DNA of 6,406 nucleotides, taken from Chitinophagaceae bacterium (GTDB taxonomy: Bacteria > Bacteroidota > Bacteroidia > Chitinophagales > Chitinophagaceae). The notes under the pieces are model-generated. The model was given only the letters and a program-made list of their open reading frames with translations. It made no database searches and had not been told where the DNA came from. A program made the position numbers and the translations under genes. The stretch spans positions 1-6,406 of the forward strand of contig JAEUVL010000292.1 of NCBI GenBank assembly GCA_016786965.1, in the 5' to 3' direction. This document shows, in pieces, positions 1 to 6,406 of this stretch; within the stretch, counting starts at the first letter, position 1; each line of letters starts with the position of its first letter.

Positions 1-314
1 TCAGTAACTACACCGGTAAAGACAATACCGGAAGAGAAATTATAGATATCTCTTGTACCGCGGCTGCTGAAGTTGCCATATAATACAGCACCTTCAAATG
101 GCTTATACGTTCCGTAGGTCTGAATAACGGTGTATCCTAAATTGGTTTCCACCACGTAGTAGCTGCAGTACGCATCGCTATACACTACTTCTCCCCTTTC
201 TTTGGAGAGCCAGTAATCTTCTTCGTTGTTATTGTTGTGATAACTCCTTGTGCATCCTACCAGCAACAGGCCGGCGATGAATAAGGTGGCTGACAGAGTA
301 AATATTCTTTTCAT
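1..314 (-). CDS. Small lipoprotein of unknown function, C-terminus cut off by the window edge
   Basis: The reading frame opens at an ATG whose first base is 314 and stays open to position 1, giving 104 complete codons. An ATG five bases further upstream (319) is followed by a stop two codons later, so 314 is the start. The N-terminus is a clear lipoprotein signal: Lys2 and Arg3, a hydrophobic core at about residues 4-17, then a lipobox LVGC with Cys21 as the lipidated residue. A short Asn/Glu-rich linker (NNNNEED, about residues 27-33) follows, and then a Tyr/Gly-rich segment likely to be beta-structured (about 34-104). The linker is acidic but does not begin right after the cysteine, so I cannot say whether the protein is surface-exposed. 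I do not recognise a named domain. No Shine-Dalgarno sequence is visible. It is transcribed divergently from the lactonase gene. The lipoprotein call is strong; the function is unknown. Confidence 0.8.
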   Translation of the reverse strand, partial: MKRIFTLSATLFIAGLLLVGCTRSYHNNNNEEDYWLSKERGEVVYSDAYCSYYVVETNLGYTVIQTYGTYKPFEGAVLYGNFSSRGTRDIYNFSSGIVFTGVVT

Positions 315-446
315 GACATTTGTTTTTGGGTTCATAAATTGTTTGTCAATGATGTATTGATAAGACTGTGCCAGATTTTTATTTGGATATTATGGGTTTG
401 TTAAAATGATCTGAAAGCCTGATATTCACTTCTCAAAATCACCCGC
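315..446. other. Divergent intergenic spacer between the lipoprotein and lactonase genes
   Basis: This 132-bp AT-rich spacer must carry the start signals for both the leftward lipoprotein gene and the rightward lactonase gene. I looked on both strands for the Bacteroidota -7 element TAnnTTTG and found no exact copy. The nearest plus-strand candidates, around 367-376 and 390-401, have wrong internal spacing. There is no ribosome-binding purine tract before either start codon, which is common in this phylum. No convincing inverted repeat was seen. Confidence 0.5.
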
Positions 447-1571
447 ATGAAGTTTTCTTTAACAGTAATTGTCACCCTCTTATGCATATCTGCCATGGCC
501 CAGGATAGTTATCTTGTTGTTGGCACGTACGACTCTCCTAAAAGCGAAGGGATTTATGTGTACCGGTTCAATAGTACAAACGGTACTGCTAAAGAAGTAA
601 GCCATATCAAAACATCTAATCCATCTTTCCTGGCCGTTTCTCCCAACCAGAAATATGTATATGCGGTGAATGAAAATGCAGACAGCACCGGCAGAGGCGG
701 CGGCGTTAGTTCTTTTTCTTTTGATAAAAAGGCAGGTATATTAACACTACTCAACCAGCAATCTTCTGAAGGCAATCATCCTTGTTATGTCAGTACGGAT
801 AAAACAGGCAAGTGGGTGATCGCCGGTAATTACAGCAGTGGTAATTTTTCTGTGCTTCCCATTTTGAAGAACGGAGCATTAGGCAAAGCCAAAAAAGTGA
901 TACAGCACACTGGCTCTGGCCCCGACAGTAACCGTCAACGATCACCTCATGTGCATGCCGTGTACCTGAAAGACGGTAACTCAGAACTCTTTGTACCCGA
1001 CCTGGGCATTGATAAAATAATGACCTACCGGTTTGATAATAAAACCGGCAATATAACTCCGACTAAAACAAAGTTTGTGGAAGTGGCGGGCGGTACCGGC
1101 CCCCGGCATATCGATTTTCACCCCAATGGAAAATACGCCTACCTGATGCAGGAACTGAACAGTTCAGTGGCAGTATACAAGAACATGGGAGCAGGGCAGT
1201 TGGTGGAAATACAAACCCTGTTCTCATTGCCGCTTACTTACAAAGGACCGATGAGCGGCGCTGACATTCATGTATCTCCAGATGGTCGTTTTTTATATTG
1301 CAGTAACAGGGATGCTTCACACACCATCGCCATATTTTCAATAGACCAATCAACAGGAATGATAACCTTAGTAGACCACCAATCGGTGCTGGGAGAAAAG
1401 CCCCGTAACTTCAATTTCGACCCAACAGGCAGGTTCTTATTGGTGGGCAATCAGAACAGCGATGAGATCGTCATTTTTAAAAGGGATATTCAAACCGGGC
1501 TGCTGACCGATACCGGCAACCGCATTTCAGTAGGTAAGCCCGTATGTATAAAATGGATACCGGTAAAATAA
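447..1571 (+). CDS. Exported lactonase-family beta-propeller (6-phosphogluconolactonase/YbhE type)
   Basis: The 374-residue product matches the usual size of the lactonase family (COG2706), whose members are seven-bladed beta-propellers such as E. coli 6-phosphogluconolactonase Pgl/YbhE and fungal carboxy-muconate cyclase. Residues 1-18 form a Sec signal peptide ending in AMA before Gln19. Family landmarks appear in order: VGTY (about 25-28), HPCYV (111-115), SPHVHAV (166-172), GTGPRHIDFHPNGKYAY (216-232) followed by Glu236, SNRD (286-289), and KPRNFNFDPTGRFL in the last blade (318-331). His168/His170, Arg220, Glu236 and Arg288 line up by motif with the conserved active-site cleft residues of the family, so an active lactone hydrolase or related cyclase is plausible. 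Export argues against the cytosolic pentose-phosphate step; a periplasmic or secreted sugar or other lactone is more likely, but the substrate cannot be read from the sequence. The gene ends 2 bp from the stop of the opposing kinase gene. Confidence 0.9.
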   Translation: MKFSLTVIVTLLCISAMAQDSYLVVGTYDSPKSEGIYVYRFNSTNGTAKEVSHIKTSNPSFLAVSPNQKYVYAVNENADSTGRGGGVSSFSFDKKAGILTLLNQQSSEGNHPCYVSTDKTGKWVIAGNYSSGNFSVLPILKNGALGKAKKVIQHTGSGPDSNRQRSPHVHAVYLKDGNSELFVPDLGIDKIMTYRFDNKTGNITPTKTKFVEVAGGTGPRHIDFHPNGKYAYLMQELNSSVAVYKNMGAGQLVEIQTLFSLPLTYKGPMSGADIHVSPDGRFLYCSNRDASHTIAIFSIDQSTGMITLVDHQSVLGEKPRNFNFDPTGRFLLVGNQNSDEIVIFKRDIQTGLLTDTGNRISVGKPVCIKWIPVK

Positions 1572-1573
1572 GA

Positions 1574-2962
1574 TCAGGCTGCATGCTCTGCCGGTAAAGT
1601 AAAGGAAAACACACTTCCCTTTCCCGGCTCGCTTTCCACAAACATTTTTCCGCCGTTCTTTGCCAGAAACTCCTTGCAAAGCATTAGGCCCAGCCCGGTG
1701 CCCGATTCATTAGCAGTGCCTTTAGTGGTAAAATAATTACTCGTATTGATCTGCCGCAGCACATCCTCGCTCATACCTGTTCCCGTATCCTGCACAAACA
1801 CTTCCACAAACGAATCTCCTTCATTTGCACCCAGGAAAACATAGCCATTCTCAGGTGTGAATTTGATGGCATTCGACAGCAGGTTACGCAGCACGAGGTT
1901 CACCATGTCTTTATCCGCATAGATATAGACAGGCATGTCCAGTTTACTTTCAATATATACTTTCTTAGAATCGGCCTGGAGACGCAGCAGTTGTATCACT
2001 TCCCTGATCACTTCCGTCACATTGATGGTTTGCTTTTTCATGGCATCTGCCTGCATTTGGCTTTTGGCCCATTGCAGCAGGTTTTCCATCAGGCCGGTAG
2101 TGTAATTCAGATCAGTTACTACATCGGGCAGCATCACTTTTATTTCGTCACCCGGCAGATCGTACTGTTGTATGTTCCGGAAAAGATTGCGCAGTGCATA
2201 CATAGGTGTCTTCAGGTCGTGGGCAATAATGGAGAATAGCTTGTTCTTTAAACTGTCCAGTTCCTTTAGCTCAGTGGTTTGCTTTTGAAGGAGCAATACC
2301 TGTCCGTCTATCTCTTGTTTTTGCCGGCTTATCTCTGCGTTCTTAGTAGCCAGTTCATCATTCTTTTTATGGAGACGCAGCAGATAAGCGTTGTTCTCTG
2401 TTTTGAACAGGAACAAGCTGAAGAATATGAACAGAACAGCCAGGGCATGATTGAAGATAAAGAAGCCGGGATTCAACTCTGCCAGTTTGGTATCGTAATC
2501 CGTCCAGATCACAAACACCGACAGGTACATCACAGTTGAAAAACCAAATGCTATTATCGCATGGCTGATCTTCTTTACTAAAAAAACAGCCAGCACCCCG
2601 TATACAAAAAAGAACAGCTCTATGCCAACATCTATCCTGGTGGCATACGCCAGTGCCGTAACCAAAGGATAGAAAATAAAATAGATCATTTTGGCCTCCT
2701 CATGCCGGCGTTTATGTACCCAGAATAAAGCAAAGCCACTGATGAAGGCAGGAGAAACAGCTACGATCCAGGCAAGCAGGGGCATTTTGTCATCATTGAA
2801 CAGGCCTACTAAGGGAATAATGATCCCGTTCATAAGGCCCATGCAATTGAGGATATTAAAGATGGCCAGTTTTCTTTTTTCGTAATCATCCAGCTCAGGA
2901 GAGGCTCCTATTGTACGAACATGCCAATAGAGTCTAACCAAAGGTTGTAGAAGTGTATTCAT
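1574..2962 (-). CDS. Membrane-bound sensor histidine kinase without adjacent response regulator
   Basis: The 462-residue protein has three parts. Residues 1-32 are a short cytoplasmic leader. About 33-186 contain roughly six hydrophobic segments (near 36-56, 61-82, 91-107, 112-130, 133-153 and 168-186) joined by very short loops, so sensing is probably within or next to the membrane. A charged, Gln/Lys/Glu-rich coiled coil follows at about 190-238. The dimerisation/phosphoacceptor (HisKA) domain has the H-box IIAHDLKTP with His248; its HDLKT pattern is the DxxT arrangement compatible with both kinase and phosphatase action. The HATPase domain shows the N box (Asn360 and Asn364 in RNLLSNAIKF), G1 box DTGTGM (392-397), an FTTKGT F-box (411-416) and G2 box GTGLGL (421-426). 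All catalytic motifs are intact. The partner regulator and the signal are unknown. Start: the ATG at 2962 gives a natural N-terminus; no Shine-Dalgarno sequence is visible. The protein has no periplasmic domain, TPR or PAS domain that I can see. Confidence 0.93.
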   Translation of the reverse strand: MNTLLQPLVRLYWHVRTIGASPELDDYEKRKLAIFNILNCMGLMNGIIIPLVGLFNDDKMPLLAWIVAVSPAFISGFALFWVHKRRHEEAKMIYFIFYPLVTALAYATRIDVGIELFFFVYGVLAVFLVKKISHAIIAFGFSTVMYLSVFVIWTDYDTKLAELNPGFFIFNHALAVLFIFFSLFLFKTENNAYLLRLHKKNDELATKNAEISRQKQEIDGQVLLLQKQTTELKELDSLKNKLFSIIAHDLKTPMYALRNLFRNIQQYDLPGDEIKVMLPDVVTDLNYTTGLMENLLQWAKSQMQADAMKKQTINVTEVIREVIQLLRLQADSKKVYIESKLDMPVYIYADKDMVNLVLRNLLSNAIKFTPENGYVFLGANEGDSFVEVFVQDTGTGMSEDVLRQINTSNYFTTKGTANESGTGLGLMLCKEFLAKNGGKMFVESEPGKGSVFSFTLPAEHAA

Positions 2963-2999
2963 GGTTACGTAGGGTTGGTTCGGAATATGGGGTTTCCAG

Positions 3000-3101
3000 A
3001 ATACGGATCAATGGTAAAAGGCCGGTAAAAGCCTCTGCATAAATACGGAGTAAATACTTATCTGGATTTCAGGGGAATTCCGGGGAAAAAATACTTTTAC
3101 C
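3000..3101. repeat. Cluster of exact 8-bp repeats upstream of the kinase gene
   Basis: The 223-bp non-coding stretch 2963-3185 contains several exact short repeats. GGTAAAAG occurs at 3013-3020 and again at 3024-3031, offset by 11 bp (about one helical turn). Its exact reverse complement CTTTTACC lies at 3094-3101. AATACGGA occurs at 3000-3007 and 3042-3049 (offset 42 bp), and AAATACTT at 3052-3059 and 3089-3096. A palindrome GGAATTCC sits at 3074-3081. On the minus strand, 3036-3031 and 3022-3017 can form a weak 6-bp hairpin with one G-U pair and an 8-base loop, but it lacks a free T-tract. The repeats are directly visible; a role as operator or RNA leader for the kinase is inference. No TAnnTTTG promoter element was found in this spacer. 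Confidence 0.5.
3008..3040 (-). other. Possible 10-codon upstream reading frame in the kinase leader
   Basis: On the minus strand an ATG at 3040 opens a frame of ten codons (MQRLLPAFYH) ending in TGA at 3008-3010, 45 bp before the kinase ATG and in the same frame. It covers both direct copies of the 8-bp repeat described for this region and a weak hairpin. There is no ribosome-binding site, and such a short frame can easily arise by chance, so this is a marker for checking and not a gene call. Confidence 0.12.
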
Positions 3102-3185
3102 TGCACTGCAGTAAGCACATTTAATCAATGATTTTCAATAGCTAACAGAAAGCGATTAAAATAAATAGATGTACCGCCTGCCAAT

Positions 3186-4217
3186 TTATTTTCTTTGTAA
3201 TGGTTTGCGCTGACGGGATTTATTAAAAATATGCTGTCCCTTGTCAATGCCTTTTCTTAACTCTTTTCTTTTTTCTTCGGGCAGATGATTAATATCCTGG
3301 CATTCTATACTACAGCAGCCTTCAAACTGGCTGGCACATTCAGCACACTGGATGAACAGAAGATGACACCCTTCATTTAGACAGTTCGTATGAGTGTCGG
3401 CAGGTTTGCCACATTGATGGCAGACAGCAATGATATCTTCTGTAATGCGTTCGCCCAGTCGGTCGTCAAACACAAAATTCTTACCTATGAATTTTGTTTC
3501 CATTCCCTTTTCTTTTACCTGCCGTGCATAATTAATGATGCCCCCTTCCAGGTGAAAGACATTTTTAAAACCCTGGTGCAGCATATAGGCTGATGCTTTT
3601 TCACACCGGATTCCACCGGTACAGTACATGATGATATTCTTGTCCTTATCTGCCTTCATCATATCCACGGCCATGGGCAATTGTTCCCGGAAAGTGTCGC
3701 TGGGTATCTCAATAGCGTTTACAAAATGTCCCACTTCATATTCATAATGGTTCCGCATATCGATCACCACGGTATCGGGATCATTCATCAGCGAATTCAT
3801 TTGAACAGCATCCACATAGCGACCTTTATTCTGCATATCAAATGAGGGATCTTCAATTCCATCGGCCACGATCTTTTTCCGCACTTTCACATCCAGCACA
3901 AAAAAGGATTTCCCGTTATCATCCACTGCAATATTCAGGCGCAATCCCTCCAATGGTTTGATGCTATACAGGTATGACCTGAACAGATCAATATTGGTGG
4001 TAGGCACACTTACCTGTGCATTGATACCTTCTTCTGCCAAATAGATTCGCCCAAGCACACCTATTGCAGACAATTCTTTATACAATGTATCCCTGAAAAC
4101 ACCGGGCTCATCGATCTTAAAATAGCAATAAAATGAAATAGTAGTTCTTGGAGTGGGGTCCTTGCTGATCTTTTCCTTCAGCTCCTTCCGGGAGATGCGG
4201 TTGTGTAGTGGTGCCAT
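3186..4217 (-). CDS. trhO: tRNA uridine(34) hydroxylase (rhodanese family, formerly YceA)
   Basis: TrhO uses molecular oxygen to hydroxylate uridine 34 in the anticodon of certain tRNAs, giving 5-hydroxyuridine, the precursor of further wobble modifications; it acts in the cytoplasm. The 343-residue length is close to the roughly 350 residues of E. coli TrhO. About residues 24-115 form the N-terminal acylphosphatase-like domain, with the family stretch GRIYLAEEGINAQVSVP (56-72). A rhodanese domain follows (about 130-235) with VIDMRNHYEYEVGHFVNAIEIP (151-172) and the catalytic loop CTGGIRC, where Cys199 is the expected catalytic cysteine and Cys205 closes the loop. The C-terminal part (about 264-306) holds nine cysteines (266, 269, 279, 284, 291, 294, 301, 302, 306) in a pattern suggesting metal binding, as expected for longer family members. 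The tail is Lys/Arg-rich. The start ATG at 4217 lacks a Shine-Dalgarno sequence but fits family length. It probably has its own promoter in the 169-bp upstream gap. Confidence 0.95.
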   Translation of the reverse strand: MAPLHNRISRKELKEKISKDPTPRTTISFYCYFKIDEPGVFRDTLYKELSAIGVLGRIYLAEEGINAQVSVPTTNIDLFRSYLYSIKPLEGLRLNIAVDDNGKSFFVLDVKVRKKIVADGIEDPSFDMQNKGRYVDAVQMNSLMNDPDTVVIDMRNHYEYEVGHFVNAIEIPSDTFREQLPMAVDMMKADKDKNIIMYCTGGIRCEKASAYMLHQGFKNVFHLEGGIINYARQVKEKGMETKFIGKNFVFDDRLGERITEDIIAVCHQCGKPADTHTNCLNEGCHLLFIQCAECASQFEGCCSIECQDINHLPEEKRKELRKGIDKGQHIFNKSRQRKPLQRK

Positions 4218-4285
4218 TGTTGTTGAATTTTAATCCTGGGCTTACAGAATCCTAATTGCAGGTTAGGCAAAATTCTAAAGCGGTG

Positions 4286-4293
4286 CAAAGATA
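4286..4293 (-). promoter_or_regulatory. Candidate -7 promoter element for trhO
   Basis: Read on the minus strand, this is TATCTTTG, an exact match to the Bacteroidota -7 consensus TAnnTTTG. It sits about 70 bp before the trhO ATG, which would give a 5' leader of roughly 60 bases. The upstream -33 partner is weak: the nearest TTG on that strand is at 4322-4320, a spacing of about 26 bp, longer than the usual 19 or so. It is the only exact match I found in the four intergenic spacers. Confidence 0.4.
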
Positions 4294-4386
4294 AGCGAAG
4301 AGATTAAAAGAGAGACGGACAATGAGATTTTTCCCGCACTAAATACTGACTATTCTATATAATGATTCTTATTAACCCATAACTTC

Positions 4387-6406
4387 TCAAGGCCAGTCAT
4401 CTCCCCTTCTGCCACCAAAATTACTCAGCCCGATTCGGAAGCCCTGCTGTCTTATCCCGCCCGGCTCAAAAGATTGCACAAAGTCCACCCGTATTTGCTT
4501 GAAGATGTTATCGAGGCCGATAAAGTACTCGACGTACTTCGCATTTTTACCAGCATAAAAACTATTAGCACCGGTTACAAGGTATAGGTTCAGGTTCCGT
4601 ATGCCTGGTATCTTATTTGTCAGGAACCCTTTGAAGTTGTACTCAATATGGCCCAGTGCATAAAAGCCATCTGTGTTACTATACTTATAAATGGGCAACA
4701 ATTGAAAACTGTTCAGGTATTCAGTTGCCAGAGTCGAGATATTTCCATTGAAATGGGTATAGTCAGGTAATTGTACTTTATCACTATTTACAAAACCGCC
4801 CATTCCCAATCTGTAGCGGAGTTTGCCCCGCAATTTTAAATTCACATCATCCGAAACAGAGAATTTCCATTTAGCAAAACTTACATCACTTCCTGCAAAG
4901 CCATCAACTCCCTGTATATACTGCAAAGAGAAAGTGGGATACTTAGACCCGATATTGATCTTTCGGCCCGGAAGTTCAATGTATTTGCTTCCCGGTTGCC
5001 AGGTTATACCGGCGAGCAACGTAAAAGCCTGGTGACGTTCAATATTAGCCGAAACAATTTCGTTAGGATAGTTGGGAGTGTATTCCCGGTCAGGTTTATC
5101 CCGCCAGGTATAATCTGTTATATTATCCAGCGGCATCCGGTCCTGGTATTGAAAGCCTGTGCTGATGGTAAAACCTTCCCCAATACCCCTTTGATAACTG
5201 GCCCGCAGGTAAGCACTCTCGTATGTTTTGGCCCGGTTTTCTTCATCCCAAAGACTGGAAATGGTGTTTCCTCTTTCGCCGATCGGGCTGTTATTGTTAA
5301 ATTGAAAAACCCGCTTACCGCCTGAAACCGTGAAGGTTGAAATGTATTTCTTACCAAAGGTGTAACGAACCGTCAGCCGGGGGTTGAAATGCTGGTTCAA
5401 AAATCCATAACGTAAGCCGGGAGTAATGGAAATATTTCTTCGGCTGGCAGTGGAAGAATCAAGCCGTTTGCTCCATGTGAGTTCAGTATTCGCCACTAAT
5501 CCTTCTGCGGGATTAAAATTCACATGTTCCAGCAGAGAAGGCACCGTAATGGAAGACCGCTTCTTCGAGTTGAAAAAAGTTTGCCCCGTCAGCATCAGGC
5601 CCAGCGGCGTTATTTTATTTCTTACTTTATCCAGTGAATCGAGGTAGCGTGGATCTTTCCTGACGATCTCCAGGCTGTCTTTCCGTTTATAATCTTTTAT
5701 TTCATCTGCCATCAGCGGAACGGGCCTTGCTTTCTCCCAGTACTCGTTTGTTTTCTTATTAGCACTGTCGTTATATTTTAAAACAGTATTATTAAAGGTG
5801 TGCTTGTCAAATGAAGGGTTCACATCAAATCCGGAATAGATATTTACAAAGCTGCCATAGGCATCAAAACCAAATATTTTGACTGCAGGATAAATGACCT
5901 GGCTGCTTACATACCATACCTTATTATCCAGTGGCCTGTATAATTGTTCGATACGCAGGGAGTCCAGCACTTCCATTTGCGAGGCTTTTACCAGCAGCAA
6001 TTGCAGCGAATGAATACGCCAATCATCTTCCACAATATTGATATACCCGCTGAAGAGCGGTTCAAACTTTCGTTTAGGGATCACTTTGATCCTGCTTATT
6101 TCTTTACCATCTTCTGTAAAGCTGCCTTCCAGTTTATATTTATAATAATTCATTGCATTATCAGCAATGGGAGAAATGAATCCTCTCGGGTTAAGGCTAT
6201 TGCCGATAAAAATATTATTATCATAAAAAGAAAGAAAATTAGGCGCTGCCAGGCCAAAGCCATCGCTTTGCCCGCTTACTTTGGAGGATATCACTTCCAC
6301 TTTCACCTTATTCGGTTTATCCACCAGGTAGCGGGAAACTGTTTCCGACAGGTACAGCATTTTTTGTTTGCTGGTATCACCGTCTTCAAAATCCACCTTC
6401 CTGCCC
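4387..6406 (-). CDS. DUF5686-family outer-membrane beta-barrel protein, N-terminus beyond the window
   Basis: The frame is open from the right edge to the TGA at 4387-4389, giving 672 visible residues. A GTG at 6396 is not the start: codons Gly-Arg-Lys precede it without a stop, and family members are usually over 800 residues, with a signal peptide and a carboxypeptidase-regulatory-like beta-sandwich domain that would lie to the right. Counting from the first complete codon, residues 13-25 contain the family-like stretch KMLYLSETVSRY. About 80-190 form a mixed beta region (KYKLEGSF, GYINIVEDDWRIHSLQL). EYWEKARPVPL at about 221-231 is a DUF5686 hallmark. From about 265 to the end, alternating beta-strands rich in aromatics and glycines indicate an outer-membrane barrel. 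The tail after the last strand is GGRRGDDWP. The biological role of the family is not established to my knowledge; it is an envelope protein of Bacteroidota. No clear terminator follows in the 169-bp gap to trhO. Confidence 0.85.
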   Translation of the reverse strand, partial: GRKVDFEDGDTSKQKMLYLSETVSRYLVDKPNKVKVEVISSKVSGQSDGFGLAAPNFLSFYDNNIFIGNSLNPRGFISPIADNAMNYYKYKLEGSFTEDGKEISRIKVIPKRKFEPLFSGYINIVEDDWRIHSLQLLLVKASQMEVLDSLRIEQLYRPLDNKVWYVSSQVIYPAVKIFGFDAYGSFVNIYSGFDVNPSFDKHTFNNTVLKYNDSANKKTNEYWEKARPVPLMADEIKDYKRKDSLEIVRKDPRYLDSLDKVRNKITPLGLMLTGQTFFNSKKRSSITVPSLLEHVNFNPAEGLVANTELTWSKRLDSSTASRRNISITPGLRYGFLNQHFNPRLTVRYTFGKKYISTFTVSGGKRVFQFNNNSPIGERGNTISSLWDEENRAKTYESAYLRASYQRGIGEGFTISTGFQYQDRMPLDNITDYTWRDKPDREYTPNYPNEIVSANIERHQAFTLLAGITWQPGSKYIELPGRKINIGSKYPTFSLQYIQGVDGFAGSDVSFAKWKFSVSDDVNLKLRGKLRYRLGMGGFVNSDKVQLPDYTHFNGNISTLATEYLNSFQLLPIYKYSNTDGFYALGHIEYNFKGFLTNKIPGIRNLNLYLVTGANSFYAGKNAKYVEYFIGLDNIFKQIRVDFVQSFEPGGIRQQGFRIGLSNFGGRRGDDWP

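Noticed and set aside
11..3030. Recurring CCGGTAAA at 11, 1561, 1591 and 3023 as a dispersed regulatory motif
   Set aside because: The first three copies lie within coding sequence, where they encode ordinary residues, and their spacing is irregular; only the cluster upstream of the kinase stands out.
3017..3036. Intrinsic terminator for trhO
   Set aside because: The hairpin is only about six pairs including a G-U, lies about 150 bp after the trhO stop, and its T residues are used in the stem, leaving no T-tract.
4360..4376. AT-rich partial palindrome (TAATGATTCTTATTA) after the DUF5686 stop
   Set aside because: The arms are short and imperfect, made only of A/T pairs, and have no following T-tract; it is compatible with ordinary AT-rich spacer.
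4996..5357. Overlapping open frames of about 80-110 codons inside the DUF5686 gene
   Set aside because: They lie fully within a long, well-supported coding frame, lack recognisable domains and look like out-of-frame shadows.
6394..6396. GTG on the minus strand as start codon of the DUF5686 gene
   Set aside because: The frame continues upstream to the window edge without a stop, and the family's N-terminal domain and signal peptide are missing, so this is an internal valine codon.
1..6406. A novel defence, mobile or biosynthetic system spanning the window
   Set aside because: The genes have unrelated functions, mixed orientation and ordinary spacers; there is no transposase, integrase, array, toxin-antitoxin pair or nuclease.

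Overview
The window looks like a chromosomal segment from a Bacteroidota bacterium, most likely of the Chitinophagaceae type. The reasons are a DUF5686-family outer-membrane protein, a histidine kinase of the 'LKNKLFSIIAHDLKTP' style common in that phylum, start codons without recognisable Shine-Dalgarno sequences, and one good match to the Bacteroidota TAnnTTTG -7 promoter element. The taxonomic call is inferred from protein style, not from a database search.

Layout from left to right. Positions 1-314 (minus strand) hold the N-terminal part of a small lipoprotein of unknown function that runs off the left edge. A 132-bp divergent spacer (315-446) separates it from a plus-strand gene (447-1571) for an exported seven-bladed beta-propeller lactonase of the 6-phosphogluconolactonase/YbhE type. 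This gene meets, tail to tail with only 2 bp between stop codons, a minus-strand sensor histidine kinase (1574-2962) with about six membrane segments and no cognate response regulator in view. Upstream of the kinase is a 223-bp non-coding stretch (2963-3185) with a compact set of exact 8-bp repeats. Next, still on the minus strand, is trhO (3186-4217), the O2-dependent tRNA U34 hydroxylase, with a plausible promoter at about 4286-4293. The right third (4387-6406, minus strand) is the C-terminal portion of a large DUF5686 outer-membrane beta-barrel protein whose N-terminus lies beyond the right edge.

The genes do not form an obvious pathway. Spacers of 169 and 223 bp suggest that the three right-hand minus-strand genes are mostly separate transcription units, and the kinase may be autonomous. 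Three of the five products belong to the envelope (lipoprotein, barrel protein, membrane kinase) and the lactonase is exported, so the neighbourhood leans towards envelope functions, with trhO as an unrelated housekeeping tRNA-modification gene. I see no mobile element, CRISPR array, RNA gene or defence system. The most unusual non-coding signal is the repeat cluster upstream of the kinase.
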